From Nitrosarchaeum sp. (lineage in GTDB: Archaea > Thermoproteota > Nitrososphaeria > Nitrososphaerales > Nitrosopumilaceae): a stretch of DNA of 64,000 nt. Shown piece after piece: positions 51,317 through 60,307 of the stretch. A model generated the notes under the pieces. That model was given only the letters and a program-made list of their open reading frames with translations, did no database searches and was not told the origin of the DNA. Positions within the stretch are counted from its first letter, which is position 1. Each line of letters starts with the position of its first letter. The translations under genes were made by a program, and so were the position numbers. The stretch is taken from the NCBI GenBank assembly GCA_002737445.1, contig NSIR01000007.1:1-64000 (forward strand), in the 5' to 3' direction.

Positions 51317-52882
51317 ATGCAATCATTAGAATTAAAAAATGAATCATTGATTGAGATTGCAACCTTTTTAGTAAGAAGATGGTCAGAAAAAGAAAATATC
51401 ATAATTGAATTTTCAGATAAAATGGAAACCAGAACTAGACTAAAAGAAAACAGAGTTATCTTAACATCAATTCAAAAAAGATTAGGAAGTAATTTTGAAA
51501 AATATAGACAATTGAGAACATCGATATGGTATGAATCAATGAGAATTAAATTTTGTAAAAAAATTCTTAGTAATGATTATGGATTTGGATTTATTCTAAA
51601 TACATTGGAAACTCTTAGAGTAGAGCAGGAAGGTAGAAAACTTTGGAAAGGAATGGATAAAGAAATTATCTTTAATTATACACACATGTTTGTAGCCAGA
51701 CCACAATTGCATACAGTTTATGGAAAGGCACGAATTGTGGAGGGATTTTATCAGTATTTCATGTTTGGAGCATTAAAAGGAGAAATACAGTCTAGTGATT
51801 TTGAAAGAATAAAGAAAGCAACAGAGTTTGGCAAAAAAATCATAGAGGAATGTATTAAAAAAAATTACGATACAGAATGGTTAGAAAAAAATGTTAATGT
51901 AATTATAAAAATTTTAGACATAGATTCGTTGCTTACAATTCCAATTTCATTACCATTTATGAAGGCAGGTATGATGATTTCAGAAAAAGAATTATTAAAA
52001 TTTCTAAAAGTTATTGCAAAAAATAAAGAAGTTGATTTTGGAAAAGTTGATTCAAATGCAATATTGAGTGGAGACAATATCTATAATGAATACCAAGTAT
52101 TGTTGGATGAAAATAAAAAAAATGATAAAAAAGGAATCATTCCAGAATCAATAGGAATTCAAATTCCAAATCAAATTAATGTTGATGAAACAATAATCTA
52201 TGATATAAATTTGATAAATAATTTGAAAACCAAATTTAGAGATCTGAAATCAGGATGGAAAGAACAATATTTTACAAGTGGGGAAGAATTTGATGTTGAA
52301 AATTATATTGATGAAAACAAACCATTTTTTTCAGATATTAAAAAATCAATTAAAACAAAAATTGTGATTCTATTAGATCATTCATCAAGTATAGCATCAG
52401 ATGCAATAGAATACAAAAAAGCTACAATTGCTCTTTGTGAAGTTTTATCAGTCCTAAAAGTAAAATTTGCAGTGTATGCATTCAGTACTGAAAATAGATC
52501 AGTTATTTGTTGGTCTATAAAGCCCGATAATGTAAAATGGAATAAAATTGCTGCAAAAAAATTAGCCCAAATTGTTGCTAATGGTGCTACACCATTAGCA
52601 GAAATCTATGACAAAATGTTTCAAATTTTAGAATCAAAAAGGCCAAATATTTTTTTAACATTAACTGACGGAGAACCATCAGATTCTGATGCGGTTAAAA
52701 ATATGATAAAATCTCTCAAAAGATTAGGGATTAGTATGATAGCCCTAGGATATGGTCCTAATACAATTAGATCTACAACCATAGCAAACAATCTCAAGCA
52801 TTTAGGATATGAAAAAACTTTAGCGGTAAGCCGCCTAAATGATATTCCAAAGAGGGTGTTATCCATACTTGGGCAAGTGTAG
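51317..52882 (+). CDS. VWA-domain protein paired with the MoxR ATPase (NorD/CoxE-like)
   Basis: A 521-residue protein. The first 330 residues are helical and charged, as in NorD/CbbO-type partners. Residues from about 345 form the VWA domain: IVILLDHSSSIASDAIEYKKATIALCEVL carries the MIDAS motif as DHSSS (DxSxS), and later THLTDGEPSDSDAV (LTDGEPSD) supplies further MIDAS contact. The pair is probably a chaperone system inserting a metal or remodelling an enzyme; its client is unknown. Its stop is 101 bp before the next gene. Confidence 0.88.
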   Translation: MQSLELKNESLIEIATFLVRRWSEKENIIIEFSDKMETRTRLKENRVILTSIQKRLGSNFEKYRQLRTSIWYESMRIKFCKKILSNDYGFGFILNTLETLRVEQEGRKLWKGMDKEIIFNYTHMFVARPQLHTVYGKARIVEGFYQYFMFGALKGEIQSSDFERIKKATEFGKKIIEECIKKNYDTEWLEKNVNVIIKILDIDSLLTIPISLPFMKAGMMISEKELLKFLKVIAKNKEVDFGKVDSNAILSGDNIYNEYQVLLDENKKNDKKGIIPESIGIQIPNQINVDETIIYDINLINNLKTKFRDLKSGWKEQYFTSGEEFDVENYIDENKPFFSDIKKSIKTKIVILLDHSSSIASDAIEYKKATIALCEVLSVLKVKFAVYAFSTENRSVICWSIKPDNVKWNKIAAKKLAQIVANGATPLAEIYDKMFQILESKRPNIFLTLTDGEPSDSDAVKNMIKSLKRLGISMIALGYGPNTIRSTTIANNLKHLGYEKTLAVSRLNDIPKRVLSILGQV

Positions 52883-52903
52883 ATTTTGATAATTTAGAAT
52901 AAA

Positions 52904-53005
52904 ATGAAATTTACGGACATAACAAGGAAATGTGTACTATCAGATGAGGATAATTCTAAATTATGGAAATTTTTACTTGAATCATGGAAAACACATCAAA
53001 TGTAG
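52904..53005 (+). CDS. Possible micro-ORF (33 residues)
   Basis: ATG at 52904 opens 33 codons (MKFTDITRKCVLSDEDNSKLWKF...) that overlap the start of the next gene. The composition is protein-like and an AT-rich promoter stretch lies upstream, but no homologue is known; low confidence. Confidence 0.28.
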   Translation: MKFTDITRKCVLSDEDNSKLWKFLLESWKTHQM

Positions 53006-54540
53006 ATCAAGTGCTGCTAGCCCGTTTTGAAGAGGAGATTTGGAGTAAAATTCCACATATTCAAGAAGTTAATGGAATAAAAAAGATAGTAAATGAAACT
53101 CCTTTAGTAGATTTAACACAAGATTTTAAAGAATGTGCAAAAAGTGTCTTTAAAATAAATTTAGATGCTAAAGATCTAAAAGTGTATGGTAAATTGGATT
53201 CCACTTTACTGAGTGGTTCAATAAAAGCTAGGGCTGCCACATATATTATTCACAATGCAATCATTTCAGGAAAACTAAAAGGAAATCAGACAGTAATTGA
53301 AGCAACTTCAGGTAACTTTGGGATTGCTTTAGGACAATTATCAAAACTTGGAATAAAGGTAGTCGTATTAGTATCAAGAAAATTGCAAGAAGGAGTTTTT
53401 AGAGAATTAAGAAATGAAAATATTCGAATTATGGATTTGGATATGGATATTTGTCCTGCTCCAGGAATGGAAAATAAAGCAAAAGAATTAGAAGCAAAAG
53501 CAATTGCAGGAAACATAAGATCACAGTTAAGAGAACTTGGATTTAATCCTGAAATTTTTGATAAAAATGTTAAAGAAATTGAAGCCCTGCTATCAAAACA
53601 AGATATAATTAATTTGGCAAGATATCTTGCAGAAATTTATGATCTATTTTGTACAAAACAGTATGATAATGAGTTAAACATTGAAGTACACAAAGAAATC
53701 ACTGCAGTAGAAATTGATCAACAATTACATGATAGAAAAGAATCATTGGAAAATTATCAAATAGTTTGTTCATTTGGAACTGGTGGAACATCTGGAGGTT
53801 TGAGTGAATACATTAATCAAAAGTATGGAAAAAAATCAGTTCACATTGTCTTTCCTTCTACTGGGCAAGATGTTGCAGGAATTAGAACAAAAGCCAAAGC
53901 ATCAGGACTAAGACTATATCAGCCCAATATTTATGCTGCAGAACACGAAGTAGATTTTGAAAAAGCAAAATTTTTGCTAAAATTTTTTGTAGATAAAGGA
54001 CATGACATGGGAGAAAGTAGTGCTTTGGAGCTTTATGCAGTACTACAGAAGGTAATTTCTGAAAATGGTGGGAAATTTGTAGTAATGATTTGTGACGGAA
54101 TTGAAAAATATAGAAAGAGTTTTGAACAAATATCAGAAAAACAAATTCCAATAAATATATCATTGGAAGATGCTGTATCAATAATAAAAGATTATGATAA
54201 AATTATTTGGGTTCATACTCAATATACCCCACTTGAAGAAGGGATTGAAATGATTGCAAAATCTTTAGGGGTAGATAAATCAAAAATTTCTATTACGAAA
54301 GCTAGAACTATTAATCAACTGTTATCAACTCAACAAATACCAGAAGAACTGAAAAAAGAATTTGAAGGCTCAAATTGTAAATCATTACTAGTATGTATGG
54401 CTGGAAATACTTCATTAATGGCTGCACAGATTTTAGCAACTAAAGGCATTATAACTCAAAGTTTGAATGGTGGAATTACAAATTTACCTAACGGAAGAGG
54501 TAAAAATCCTGGTGAATATATCCAAATAGCTAGAGAATAA
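52984..54540 (+). CDS. Cysteine-synthase-like PLP enzyme fused to a rhodanese-like domain
   Basis: A 518-residue protein. Residues about 35-390 form a PLP fold-type II enzyme: the PLP lysine in LSGSIKARAATYIIHNA (Lys81), ATSGNFGIALGQLSKLGIKVVV, and SFGTGGTSGGLSEYINQKYG. Residues about 420-518 form a rhodanese-like part with CMAGNTSLMAAQILATKG, where Cys471 occupies the rhodanese nucleophile position, and NGGITNLP closes the fold. Fusions of a cysteine or O-acetylserine-type enzyme to rhodanese suggest coupled sulfur transfer. The substrate is not known. Confidence 0.78.
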   Translation: MENTSNVDQVLLARFEEEIWSKIPHIQEVNGIKKIVNETPLVDLTQDFKECAKSVFKINLDAKDLKVYGKLDSTLLSGSIKARAATYIIHNAIISGKLKGNQTVIEATSGNFGIALGQLSKLGIKVVVLVSRKLQEGVFRELRNENIRIMDLDMDICPAPGMENKAKELEAKAIAGNIRSQLRELGFNPEIFDKNVKEIEALLSKQDIINLARYLAEIYDLFCTKQYDNELNIEVHKEITAVEIDQQLHDRKESLENYQIVCSFGTGGTSGGLSEYINQKYGKKSVHIVFPSTGQDVAGIRTKAKASGLRLYQPNIYAAEHEVDFEKAKFLLKFFVDKGHDMGESSALELYAVLQKVISENGGKFVVMICDGIEKYRKSFEQISEKQIPINISLEDAVSIIKDYDKIIWVHTQYTPLEEGIEMIAKSLGVDKSKISITKARTINQLLSTQQIPEELKKEFEGSNCKSLLVCMAGNTSLMAAQILATKGIITQSLNGGITNLPNGRGKNPGEYIQIARE

Positions 54541-54544
54541 TACA

Positions 54545-55000
54545 TTGAAGTGTCTTTCAGTATCACAACCTTTTGCTGAATTAATCATTACAGGTAAAAA
54601 AACAATAGAGTTAAGGAAATGGAATACAAATTTTCGTGGAGAATTTTTAATACATACTCCATTAAAAATAAGAGTAGAAGATTGTAAGAGATTAAAAATT
54701 ACAAAAAAATTAGTTACAGGTGTAATTATTGGAAAAGCCGAGCTTTACGATGTAAAAAAATATAATTCACTAATAGAAATTAAAAAAGATGAAATATTTC
54801 ATTTTGCTTCAAAAAATATTCAAAATAAAAATTTTGGATTCAAAATAAGAAATGTAAAACAATTAAGAATTCCAATTCCATGTAAAGGACGATTAGGGTT
54901 TTTCAATGTAGAATTATTTAAAAATAATATAAAAAATAAAGACATAGTTACTGAAATTATAGATGAGGAATACAGATACCAGTGGATAGGACATCATTGA
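54545..55000 (+). CDS. ASCH-domain protein
   Basis: A 151-residue protein with the ASCH (PUA-like beta-barrel) pattern: KCLSVSQPFAELIITGKKTIELRKWNTNFRGEFLIHT, GVIIGKAELYDVKKYNSLIEIKKDEIFHF, FKIRNVKQLRIPIPCKGRLGFFNV. ASCH domains bind RNA or nucleotides. The start is TTG. It follows the PLP-rhodanese gene by 4 bp and is likely co-transcribed. Confidence 0.9.
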   Translation: MKCLSVSQPFAELIITGKKTIELRKWNTNFRGEFLIHTPLKIRVEDCKRLKITKKLVTGVIIGKAELYDVKKYNSLIEIKKDEIFHFASKNIQNKNFGFKIRNVKQLRIPIPCKGRLGFFNVELFKNNIKNKDIVTEIIDEEYRYQWIGHH

Positions 55001-55037
55001 AAGTTTGTGTTTGAATTAGTGATAAAAACAGGACTGG

Positions 55038-55065
55038 TATATATAAAGGGGCTATTTAAAGAGCC
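55038..55065 (+). promoter_or_regulatory. TBP promoter with TATA box and overlapping palindrome
   Basis: TATATATAAA (55038-55047) is followed at once by the near-palindrome GGCTATTTAAAGAGCC (55050-55065), ending just before the transcription and translation start at 55071. A protein bound there would block polymerase; this suggests regulated TBP expression. Confidence 0.5.
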
Positions 55066-55070
55066 TCAAT

Positions 55071-55634
<564 letters not shown>

Positions 55635-55671
55635 AATAAGTTCAATAATCAAATTAATTATTTAAATTTAA

Positions 55672-55893
55672 TTGACTAACGATATATTTGAAAAAGAAAA
55701 GATTAGGCTTACTCCTGAAAATGGATTTGATTTAGTTGGAATTGATTATTTTGCAGATTCAGATAATCAATTATATTTTGTAGAACATTTTGAAATGTAT
55801 CAGGATGCATTAAATGCAAAAAAGAAGCGTAAAAATTCTGAAGAATATTTTGTTTTATATAAAGATGGGAGTGGACAATATTTCTATAGATAG
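55672..55893 (+). CDS. Small hypothetical protein
   Basis: A 73-residue protein with TTG start (TNDIFEKEKIRLTPENGF). It looks alpha/beta (LVGIDYFADSDNQLYFVEHFEMYQDALNAKKKRK, YFVLYKDGSGQYFYR), with the short YFVLYKDGSGQYF strand at the end. It lies 37 bp behind tbp on the same strand. The family is not recognised. Confidence 0.55.
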   Translation: MTNDIFEKEKIRLTPENGFDLVGIDYFADSDNQLYFVEHFEMYQDALNAKKKRKNSEEYFVLYKDGSGQYFYR

Positions 55894-55992
55894 GTACAAA
55901 ATATAATAATTGAATAAATTTTACAAAGTGCTATAATAAACATGAATAATTATGTATTACAAATATTGTTGATTTTATGATAATCTAAGAAA

Positions 55993-56652
55993 TTATATTT
56001 TAAATGAGAATGTATTAGATTTAATTCCTGAATTATCTTCAGCTTTAATTGTAAATATACCTGATTTATTCCATCCATCTCCACCAGCTATTGTCAATGT
56101 AGAAAATTCATTATTATTTTTTACAGAAAGTTGTTCAGACCAAACTAATTGACCATTTTGATTTTCTATCGAGAGATTTATTTTGTTTGAGATTGATGTG
56201 CCACTGATTGATATAATATCACCTTTTTCATATGTAGATAAATCAGTTTTAATTGAAATAGAATCATCAGATACAACATTAGAAATTCCAGAAGTAGATA
56301 AGCCAAGTATTACAATTATTGCAAATATTGCACTACCTACACTTATGAAAATTTTTGTGTTTTTGGATTTTACAGCAGGATTTCGTGGAGACGTTGAAAA
56401 TAATGGTTCAATATTTTGGTTTGATGAAAATATTATCTCTGGAACAATAGATTTTTCTTGAGTGGCCACATCAGATTTAATTTGAGATGCAAGGGTAAGA
56501 GAATCATCTATTAGTTTTTTAACATAATTTATCTCAAAATTACTAATTACTTCATCATTTTCACAAGCTCTTAAAATTTGTTTTAAAATACGTTCATCAC
56601 CTTTTTCTTTATCCAAAAGGCTTTTCACATCATAAATCATTGAATCAGTCAT
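55993..56652 (-). CDS. Single-pass membrane protein with cytoplasmic and external parts
   Basis: A 219-residue protein. The first 100 residues are polar and helical (KSLLDKEKGDERILKQILRACENDEVISNFEINYVKKLID), then a transmembrane helix (TKIFISVGSAIFAIIVILGLS) and an outward beta-rich part (DSISIKTDLSTYEKGDIISISG). The topology is cytoplasm-in, with the beta domain outside. Not recognised; possibly a surface-sensing or envelope protein. Confidence 0.62.
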   Translation of the reverse strand: MTDSMIYDVKSLLDKEKGDERILKQILRACENDEVISNFEINYVKKLIDDSLTLASQIKSDVATQEKSIVPEIIFSSNQNIEPLFSTSPRNPAVKSKNTKIFISVGSAIFAIIVILGLSTSGISNVVSDDSISIKTDLSTYEKGDIISISGTSISNKINLSIENQNGQLVWSEQLSVKNNNEFSTLTIAGGDGWNKSGIFTIKAEDNSGIKSNTFSFKI

Positions 56653-56791
56653 GTGATTTTATTCTCATATTCGATTATTTATGAAGTTACCTTGAAATAA
56701 TTAAAAAAGAATAGAAACAGGCTTGAGTTGTAATTCAATATAAAATAAAAGAGGGGTTTTAAACATATAGTAAATAAAGCAATAAATATAA

Positions 56792-56968
56792 TTATTTAGA
56801 ATATATTTTTTGAGCTTGTATTATTACAGTCCGAATGTAATCTTTTGCAGTTGCATCAGAGACACCCATTTGTTTTACTATTTGATATAGATCATATTCC
56901 TTGGGGTTACTCAAATAATACTTTAAAAGGTAATTGAGTCGATGTGATCTTTTCTCATCACTTTTCAT
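56792..56968 (-). CDS. Small HTH-like protein (58 residues)
   Basis: On the minus strand ATG at 56968 opens 58 codons: DEKRSHRLNYLLKYYLSNPKEYDLYQIVKQMGVSDATAKDYIRTVIIQAQKIYSK. The central part reads as a helix-turn-helix (DLYQIVKQMGVSDATAKDYIRTV). Basic and acidic residues are well distributed. It is a clear coding frame in a stretch otherwise lacking genes (56653-57094). Confidence 0.68.
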   Translation of the reverse strand: MKSDEKRSHRLNYLLKYYLSNPKEYDLYQIVKQMGVSDATAKDYIRTVIIQAQKIYSK

Positions 56969-57094
56969 GAATAAACTTTTTTTCTATAGTAAAAAGGTCA
57001 GAGGATAACAGTATAACCAATAAAATCAATCATGTCATAAAATTAAAATAAAAATATATCAACTTTTTTAAACAATCAAAATTGATAAATTTTA

Positions 57095-57436
57095 ATGAAA
57101 AAAATTGATGCTACAATTCAAATTGATAAAGTAAATCTAGTTTCTAATGCCATAAAAAATTTGGTTGGTGGATTTACGGTATTAGAAGGAAATGGTAGAG
57201 GATCAGGTCAAAGGCAAACCATTACAGGTGGTAGAGGAACAGAAGCCTTTGTTGCAGAATTCAACAGAGTTGCAATAATTAGCATAATTGTGGAAGACTC
57301 AAAAGTTGAAATCATAATTAATGCAATTTCAGAGGTAACTTTTACAGGAAATTCTGGGGATGGAATAATAGTGATATCCACAATAGATGATGTTGTAAAT
57401 ATCGCATCAAAAAAAAGAGGCTCTCAAGCCCTTTAA
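57095..57436 (+). CDS. PII-family nitrogen signal protein (GlnK-like)
   Basis: A 113-residue PII protein. The T-loop region is GNGRGSGQRQTITGGRGTEAFVAEFNRV, the core has AIISIIVEDSKVEIIINAISEVTF, and the C-loop signature is GDGIIVISTIDDVVNIASKKRGSQAL. PII proteins sense 2-oxoglutarate/ATP/ADP and control ammonium transport and assimilation. No amt transporter is adjacent in this window. The T-loop lacks the Tyr51 uridylylation residue of bacterial GlnB, typical for archaea. Confidence 0.9.
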   Translation: MKKIDATIQIDKVNLVSNAIKNLVGGFTVLEGNGRGSGQRQTITGGRGTEAFVAEFNRVAIISIIVEDSKVEIIINAISEVTFTGNSGDGIIVISTIDDVVNIASKKRGSQAL

Positions 57437-57589
57437 TTATTGAAATTATAGAAATAATAATTTTAAATAATGTTTCACAAAATTGCTGCACATTTCAAGT
57501 AAAAAATCATATAATGATAATGCAGAGGTATTTTGAAATAGCTTGCGAATATAATAACAATTTAAAAAATTACATGAAAGACAAAATAT

Positions 57590-57676
57590 GGTAATCAACT
57601 GAGAGGATTTGAATTATTCCTCTCAGAGGTTATCCCTTTGGGGGACATGTTTGTTAAAGGGATGATGAATCATTAC
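57590..57676 (+). ncRNA. Candidate three-way-junction RNA behind the PII gene
   Basis: Three stems share one junction: outer GTAAT / ATTAC (57591-57595 with 57672-57676), CTGAGAGGA / TCCTCTCAG (57599-57607 with 57618-57626, 9 bp, loop 10 nt) and GTTATCCCTTT / AAAGGGATGAT (57629-57639 with 57656-57666, two G-U pairs that favour the plus strand). Promoter-like TTTAAAAAATTA lies at 57561-57572. The rest of the 57437-57812 gap holds no gene. No known riboswitch or ribozyme core is recognised. Confidence 0.5.
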
Positions 57677-57812
57677 AATCCAAGTATAAAACCTAATGAA
57701 TTGTTCCTAGTACAAATATAGATTTTAATTAAATATGAAAAGTATTTGATTAAAAAAAATTCAAAATTTGAGCCTAATTAAAACTAGATAAAATTATTTA
57801 GAATCATAAAAA

Positions 57813-58367
57813 TTATACAGATTTAAGATTTTGTTCTGTTACTACATTTAATGTCATGGTAGTTCTTACATGAGGTAATTTCCTGAGTGCTTTTGTAATA
57901 ATATTTTCTAATTGTTTGTATTCAGATGTTTCAATTTTACAAATAACGTCGTAATATCCAAAAACTACATCAGCTTCTTTTACTTCTGGAATATGGCTAA
58001 GATTTTTTAAAATATTATATTCTTCACCTTTGTCACTGTGAAAAACAACATATGCTTTAACATTATTTCTACCAAGTATAGAAGATATTAGTTTTTGAGA
58101 TGGTTGAAATAATTCTTCATCTTCTGAACGTGTCAGTGTTATAGTAGATTGAATATTAGGCATCTTACGAATTACATTTGTTACAGTATGTTGAATTTTT
58201 TGTTCAGAATCGGATTCAATTTTTACAATCACATCATAAAGACCAAATGTACCATGAACATCAGTAATATGATCAATCGTCTGTAACGAGGAAATTACAC
58301 TTTTTTCTGAGCCGAGATTACAATTTATGAGAACGTATGCTTTAGCCAATCTATTTTTCATCCACAA
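57813..58367 (-). CDS. Tandem Lrp/AsnC RAM-domain protein
   Basis: A 184-residue protein consisting of two Lrp-type RAM domains. The first has AYVLINCNLGSEKSVISSLQ, TDVHGTFGLYDVIVKIESDSE and RKMPNIQSTITLTR; the second has KAYVVFHSDKGEEYNILKNLSHIPEVKEADVVFGYYDVICKIETSEY and RKLPHVRTTMTLN. There is no DNA-binding domain. It resembles the 79-residue single-domain protein at 27580. Likely an amino-acid-sensing partner of Lrp-like regulators. Confidence 0.85.
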   Translation of the reverse strand: MWMKNRLAKAYVLINCNLGSEKSVISSLQTIDHITDVHGTFGLYDVIVKIESDSEQKIQHTVTNVIRKMPNIQSTITLTRSEDEELFQPSQKLISSILGRNNVKAYVVFHSDKGEEYNILKNLSHIPEVKEADVVFGYYDVICKIETSEYKQLENIITKALRKLPHVRTTMTLNVVTEQNLKSV

Positions 58368-58456
58368 TTTTCATAGTTTACTTATAATGTCTAATTATAT
58401 AAGAATACATCAAATCTAAAATTAATAACTAAAAATAAATGCGTGAAAGAAATTAT

Positions 58457-59422
58457 CTAACAAAATAAAACATATGCGTCGGTCATAATTTTTTCTAGTT
58501 CTTCAATATTTTTTGATCCAGATATTTTTGGACGCAATTTTGTAGCACCTACCATTCCTTTAGTAAATCTCATTGCTTGACTTTTTATGTTTGAAAATTT
58601 TATATTGTATTTACCGGTAAGACGAAGATATTCAAAAAATGAATCAAGCTTATCTTTTAATGAGTATTGTTTGTAAGTTCCAGTTTTCAGATAATCATTA
58701 ATTTGTTCAAATAAAAATGGATTTCCCATTGCACCTCGACCAATCATCACATAATCACAGTTAGTTTGATCAATCATTGTTTTAGCATCTTCAGGAGTTA
58801 TTATATCACCATTACCTACTATTGGTATATTTGAAATTTCTTTCAATTCTTTAATCATTTTCCAATCAGCACGACCTGAGTATCTTTGAGTTACAGTTCT
58901 AGGATGTAACGTAATCATTTGTATTCCTTCATCCTCTGCAATTGCAGCAATTTCTTTGAAAAGATAACGACTTGCATCAGTGACACCTGATCTAATTTTT
59001 AAAGTGACAGGCTTTTTTACTGCATTAACTAGCGTGTTAAAAATTTGTTGGGTAAGATTTGCTTCCTGTAAAAGTGCCCCACCTGCCATTTGTTGCGTTA
59101 TATGTGGTGCAGGACAACCCATATTGTAATCAATAATATCAAAAAATGGTTCTACTATCTTTGCAGCTTTTTCTAGAGCTAAAAGATCAGAGCCAAATAA
59201 TTGGACAGAAAGAGGTCTTTCCTGTTCAGAATATTCTAAAAATTCTTGAATGGTTTTATTGTTTTCTTTGAGTTGTTGTTCTTTTGCAATTATACTATGA
59301 ATACTAGTAAATTCTGTTACAACCAATCCGGCACCCATTTTTTTACATTGTAATCTTAAAGCAGGATCACTTACACCAGCCATTGGGGCTAAAAATGCCC
59401 TACTTGAAAATTTTGGAAGCAT
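58457..59422 (-). CDS. dus: tRNA-dihydrouridine synthase
   Basis: A 321-residue flavoenzyme of the Dus family. It has RAFLAPMAGVSDPALRLQCKKMGAGLVVTEFTS at the start, SVQLFGSDLLALEKAAKI, the catalytic-Cys strand DYNMGCPAPHI (Cys near 101), KPVTLKIRSGV, MITLHPRTVTQRYSGRADW and IPIVGNGDIITPEDA. It reduces specific uridines to dihydrouridine in tRNA. Confidence 0.92.
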   Translation of the reverse strand: MLPKFSSRAFLAPMAGVSDPALRLQCKKMGAGLVVTEFTSIHSIIAKEQQLKENNKTIQEFLEYSEQERPLSVQLFGSDLLALEKAAKIVEPFFDIIDYNMGCPAPHITQQMAGGALLQEANLTQQIFNTLVNAVKKPVTLKIRSGVTDASRYLFKEIAAIAEDEGIQMITLHPRTVTQRYSGRADWKMIKELKEISNIPIVGNGDIITPEDAKTMIDQTNCDYVMIGRGAMGNPFLFEQINDYLKTGTYKQYSLKDKLDSFFEYLRLTGKYNIKFSNIKSQAMRFTKGMVGATKLRPKISGSKNIEELEKIMTDAYVLFC

Positions 59423-59488
59423 TGTAACTGTTTTAATTAATGCACATATTTATTATATGAAATCAATAAGAATTAAAAAAATTTATTG

Positions 59489-60307
59489 TTATGGAGTAAT
59501 ATCTGGGCATCCATCTGTATCGTCATACTTGTTCCAAGTTTCAGGACTTTGTGGACATGAATCAATTGTATCTGGATAACCGTCATTATCTGTATCAGGT
59601 CGTGGTGAAACAGTGGATTTTGCACCATCTACATCTGGACATCCGTCTTTGTCCAAATAGCTGTTAAAGTTTTCTGGTTGATTAACACATGAATCCCATC
59701 TATCTTCAATACCATCACCATCTGTATCTGGGAATTGGTATAAAGTGGTAACATCAGATACGACATCTGGACATCCGTCTTCATCTTGGAATTTGTTAAA
59801 AGTTTCTGGAACTAATGGACATGTATCCAAAGAATTTGAAATACCATCTCTATCAGTATCATTTGTTACAATAGATTTGTCAGGACAACCATCTTTGTCC
59901 AGATAACCGTTGAATGTTTCAGATTGAGTTGGACATGTATCCAAGAAATCAGCAATTCCATCATTATCTGTATCGGGGATTGCTTTACCTGAATAAGATA
60001 AAGAATCAGGACATCCATCGTCATCTTGTATTTTATTATAAGTCTCTTTAACTGCAGGACAGTTATCTATGTGATCTGGAATAGCATCAAAATCAGAATC
60101 ATGCCAAGGGATAAAATCTGCAGGACATCCATCTACGTTGTTACCAAATTGAGGATCATAATCTTCTTGTAAATGTGGGCAATGATCAATGCTATTTGGT
60201 ACACCATCATTATCAATATCATTTATTTGAGAACCGTAAACATTACCTTGAAACACACCCATGAAAATAATTAAAAGTAATAATCCTAAGATTGAATATT
60301 TTTTCAT
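59489..60307 (-). CDS. Secreted thrombospondin type 3 repeat protein (shorter)
   Basis: A 272-residue exported protein: signal peptide LGLLLLIIFMGVFQGNVYG, then about six calcium-binding thrombospondin type 3 repeats of the form DxDxDGxxDxxDxCP...ETxNxxxDxDGCPD. Cys pairs within and between repeats are regular. Such repeats bind Ca2+ and stiffen surface proteins. It begins 13 bp behind the longer paralogue's stop and has the same upstream sequence AGGTAAATT, so the pair arose by duplication. Confidence 0.9.
   Translation of the reverse strand: MKKYSILGLLLLIIFMGVFQGNVYGSQINDIDNDGVPNSIDHCPHLQEDYDPQFGNNVDGCPADFIPWHDSDFDAIPDHIDNCPAVKETYNKIQDDDGCPDSLSYSGKAIPDTDNDGIADFLDTCPTQSETFNGYLDKDGCPDKSIVTNDTDRDGISNSLDTCPLVPETFNKFQDEDGCPDVVSDVTTLYQFPDTDGDGIEDRWDSCVNQPENFNSYLDKDGCPDVDGAKSTVSPRPDTDNDGYPDTIDSCPQSPETWNKYDDTDGCPDITP

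Noticed and set aside
57590-57676. Hammerhead ribozyme
   Set aside because: The three-way junction lacks the CUGANGA and GAAA core elements.
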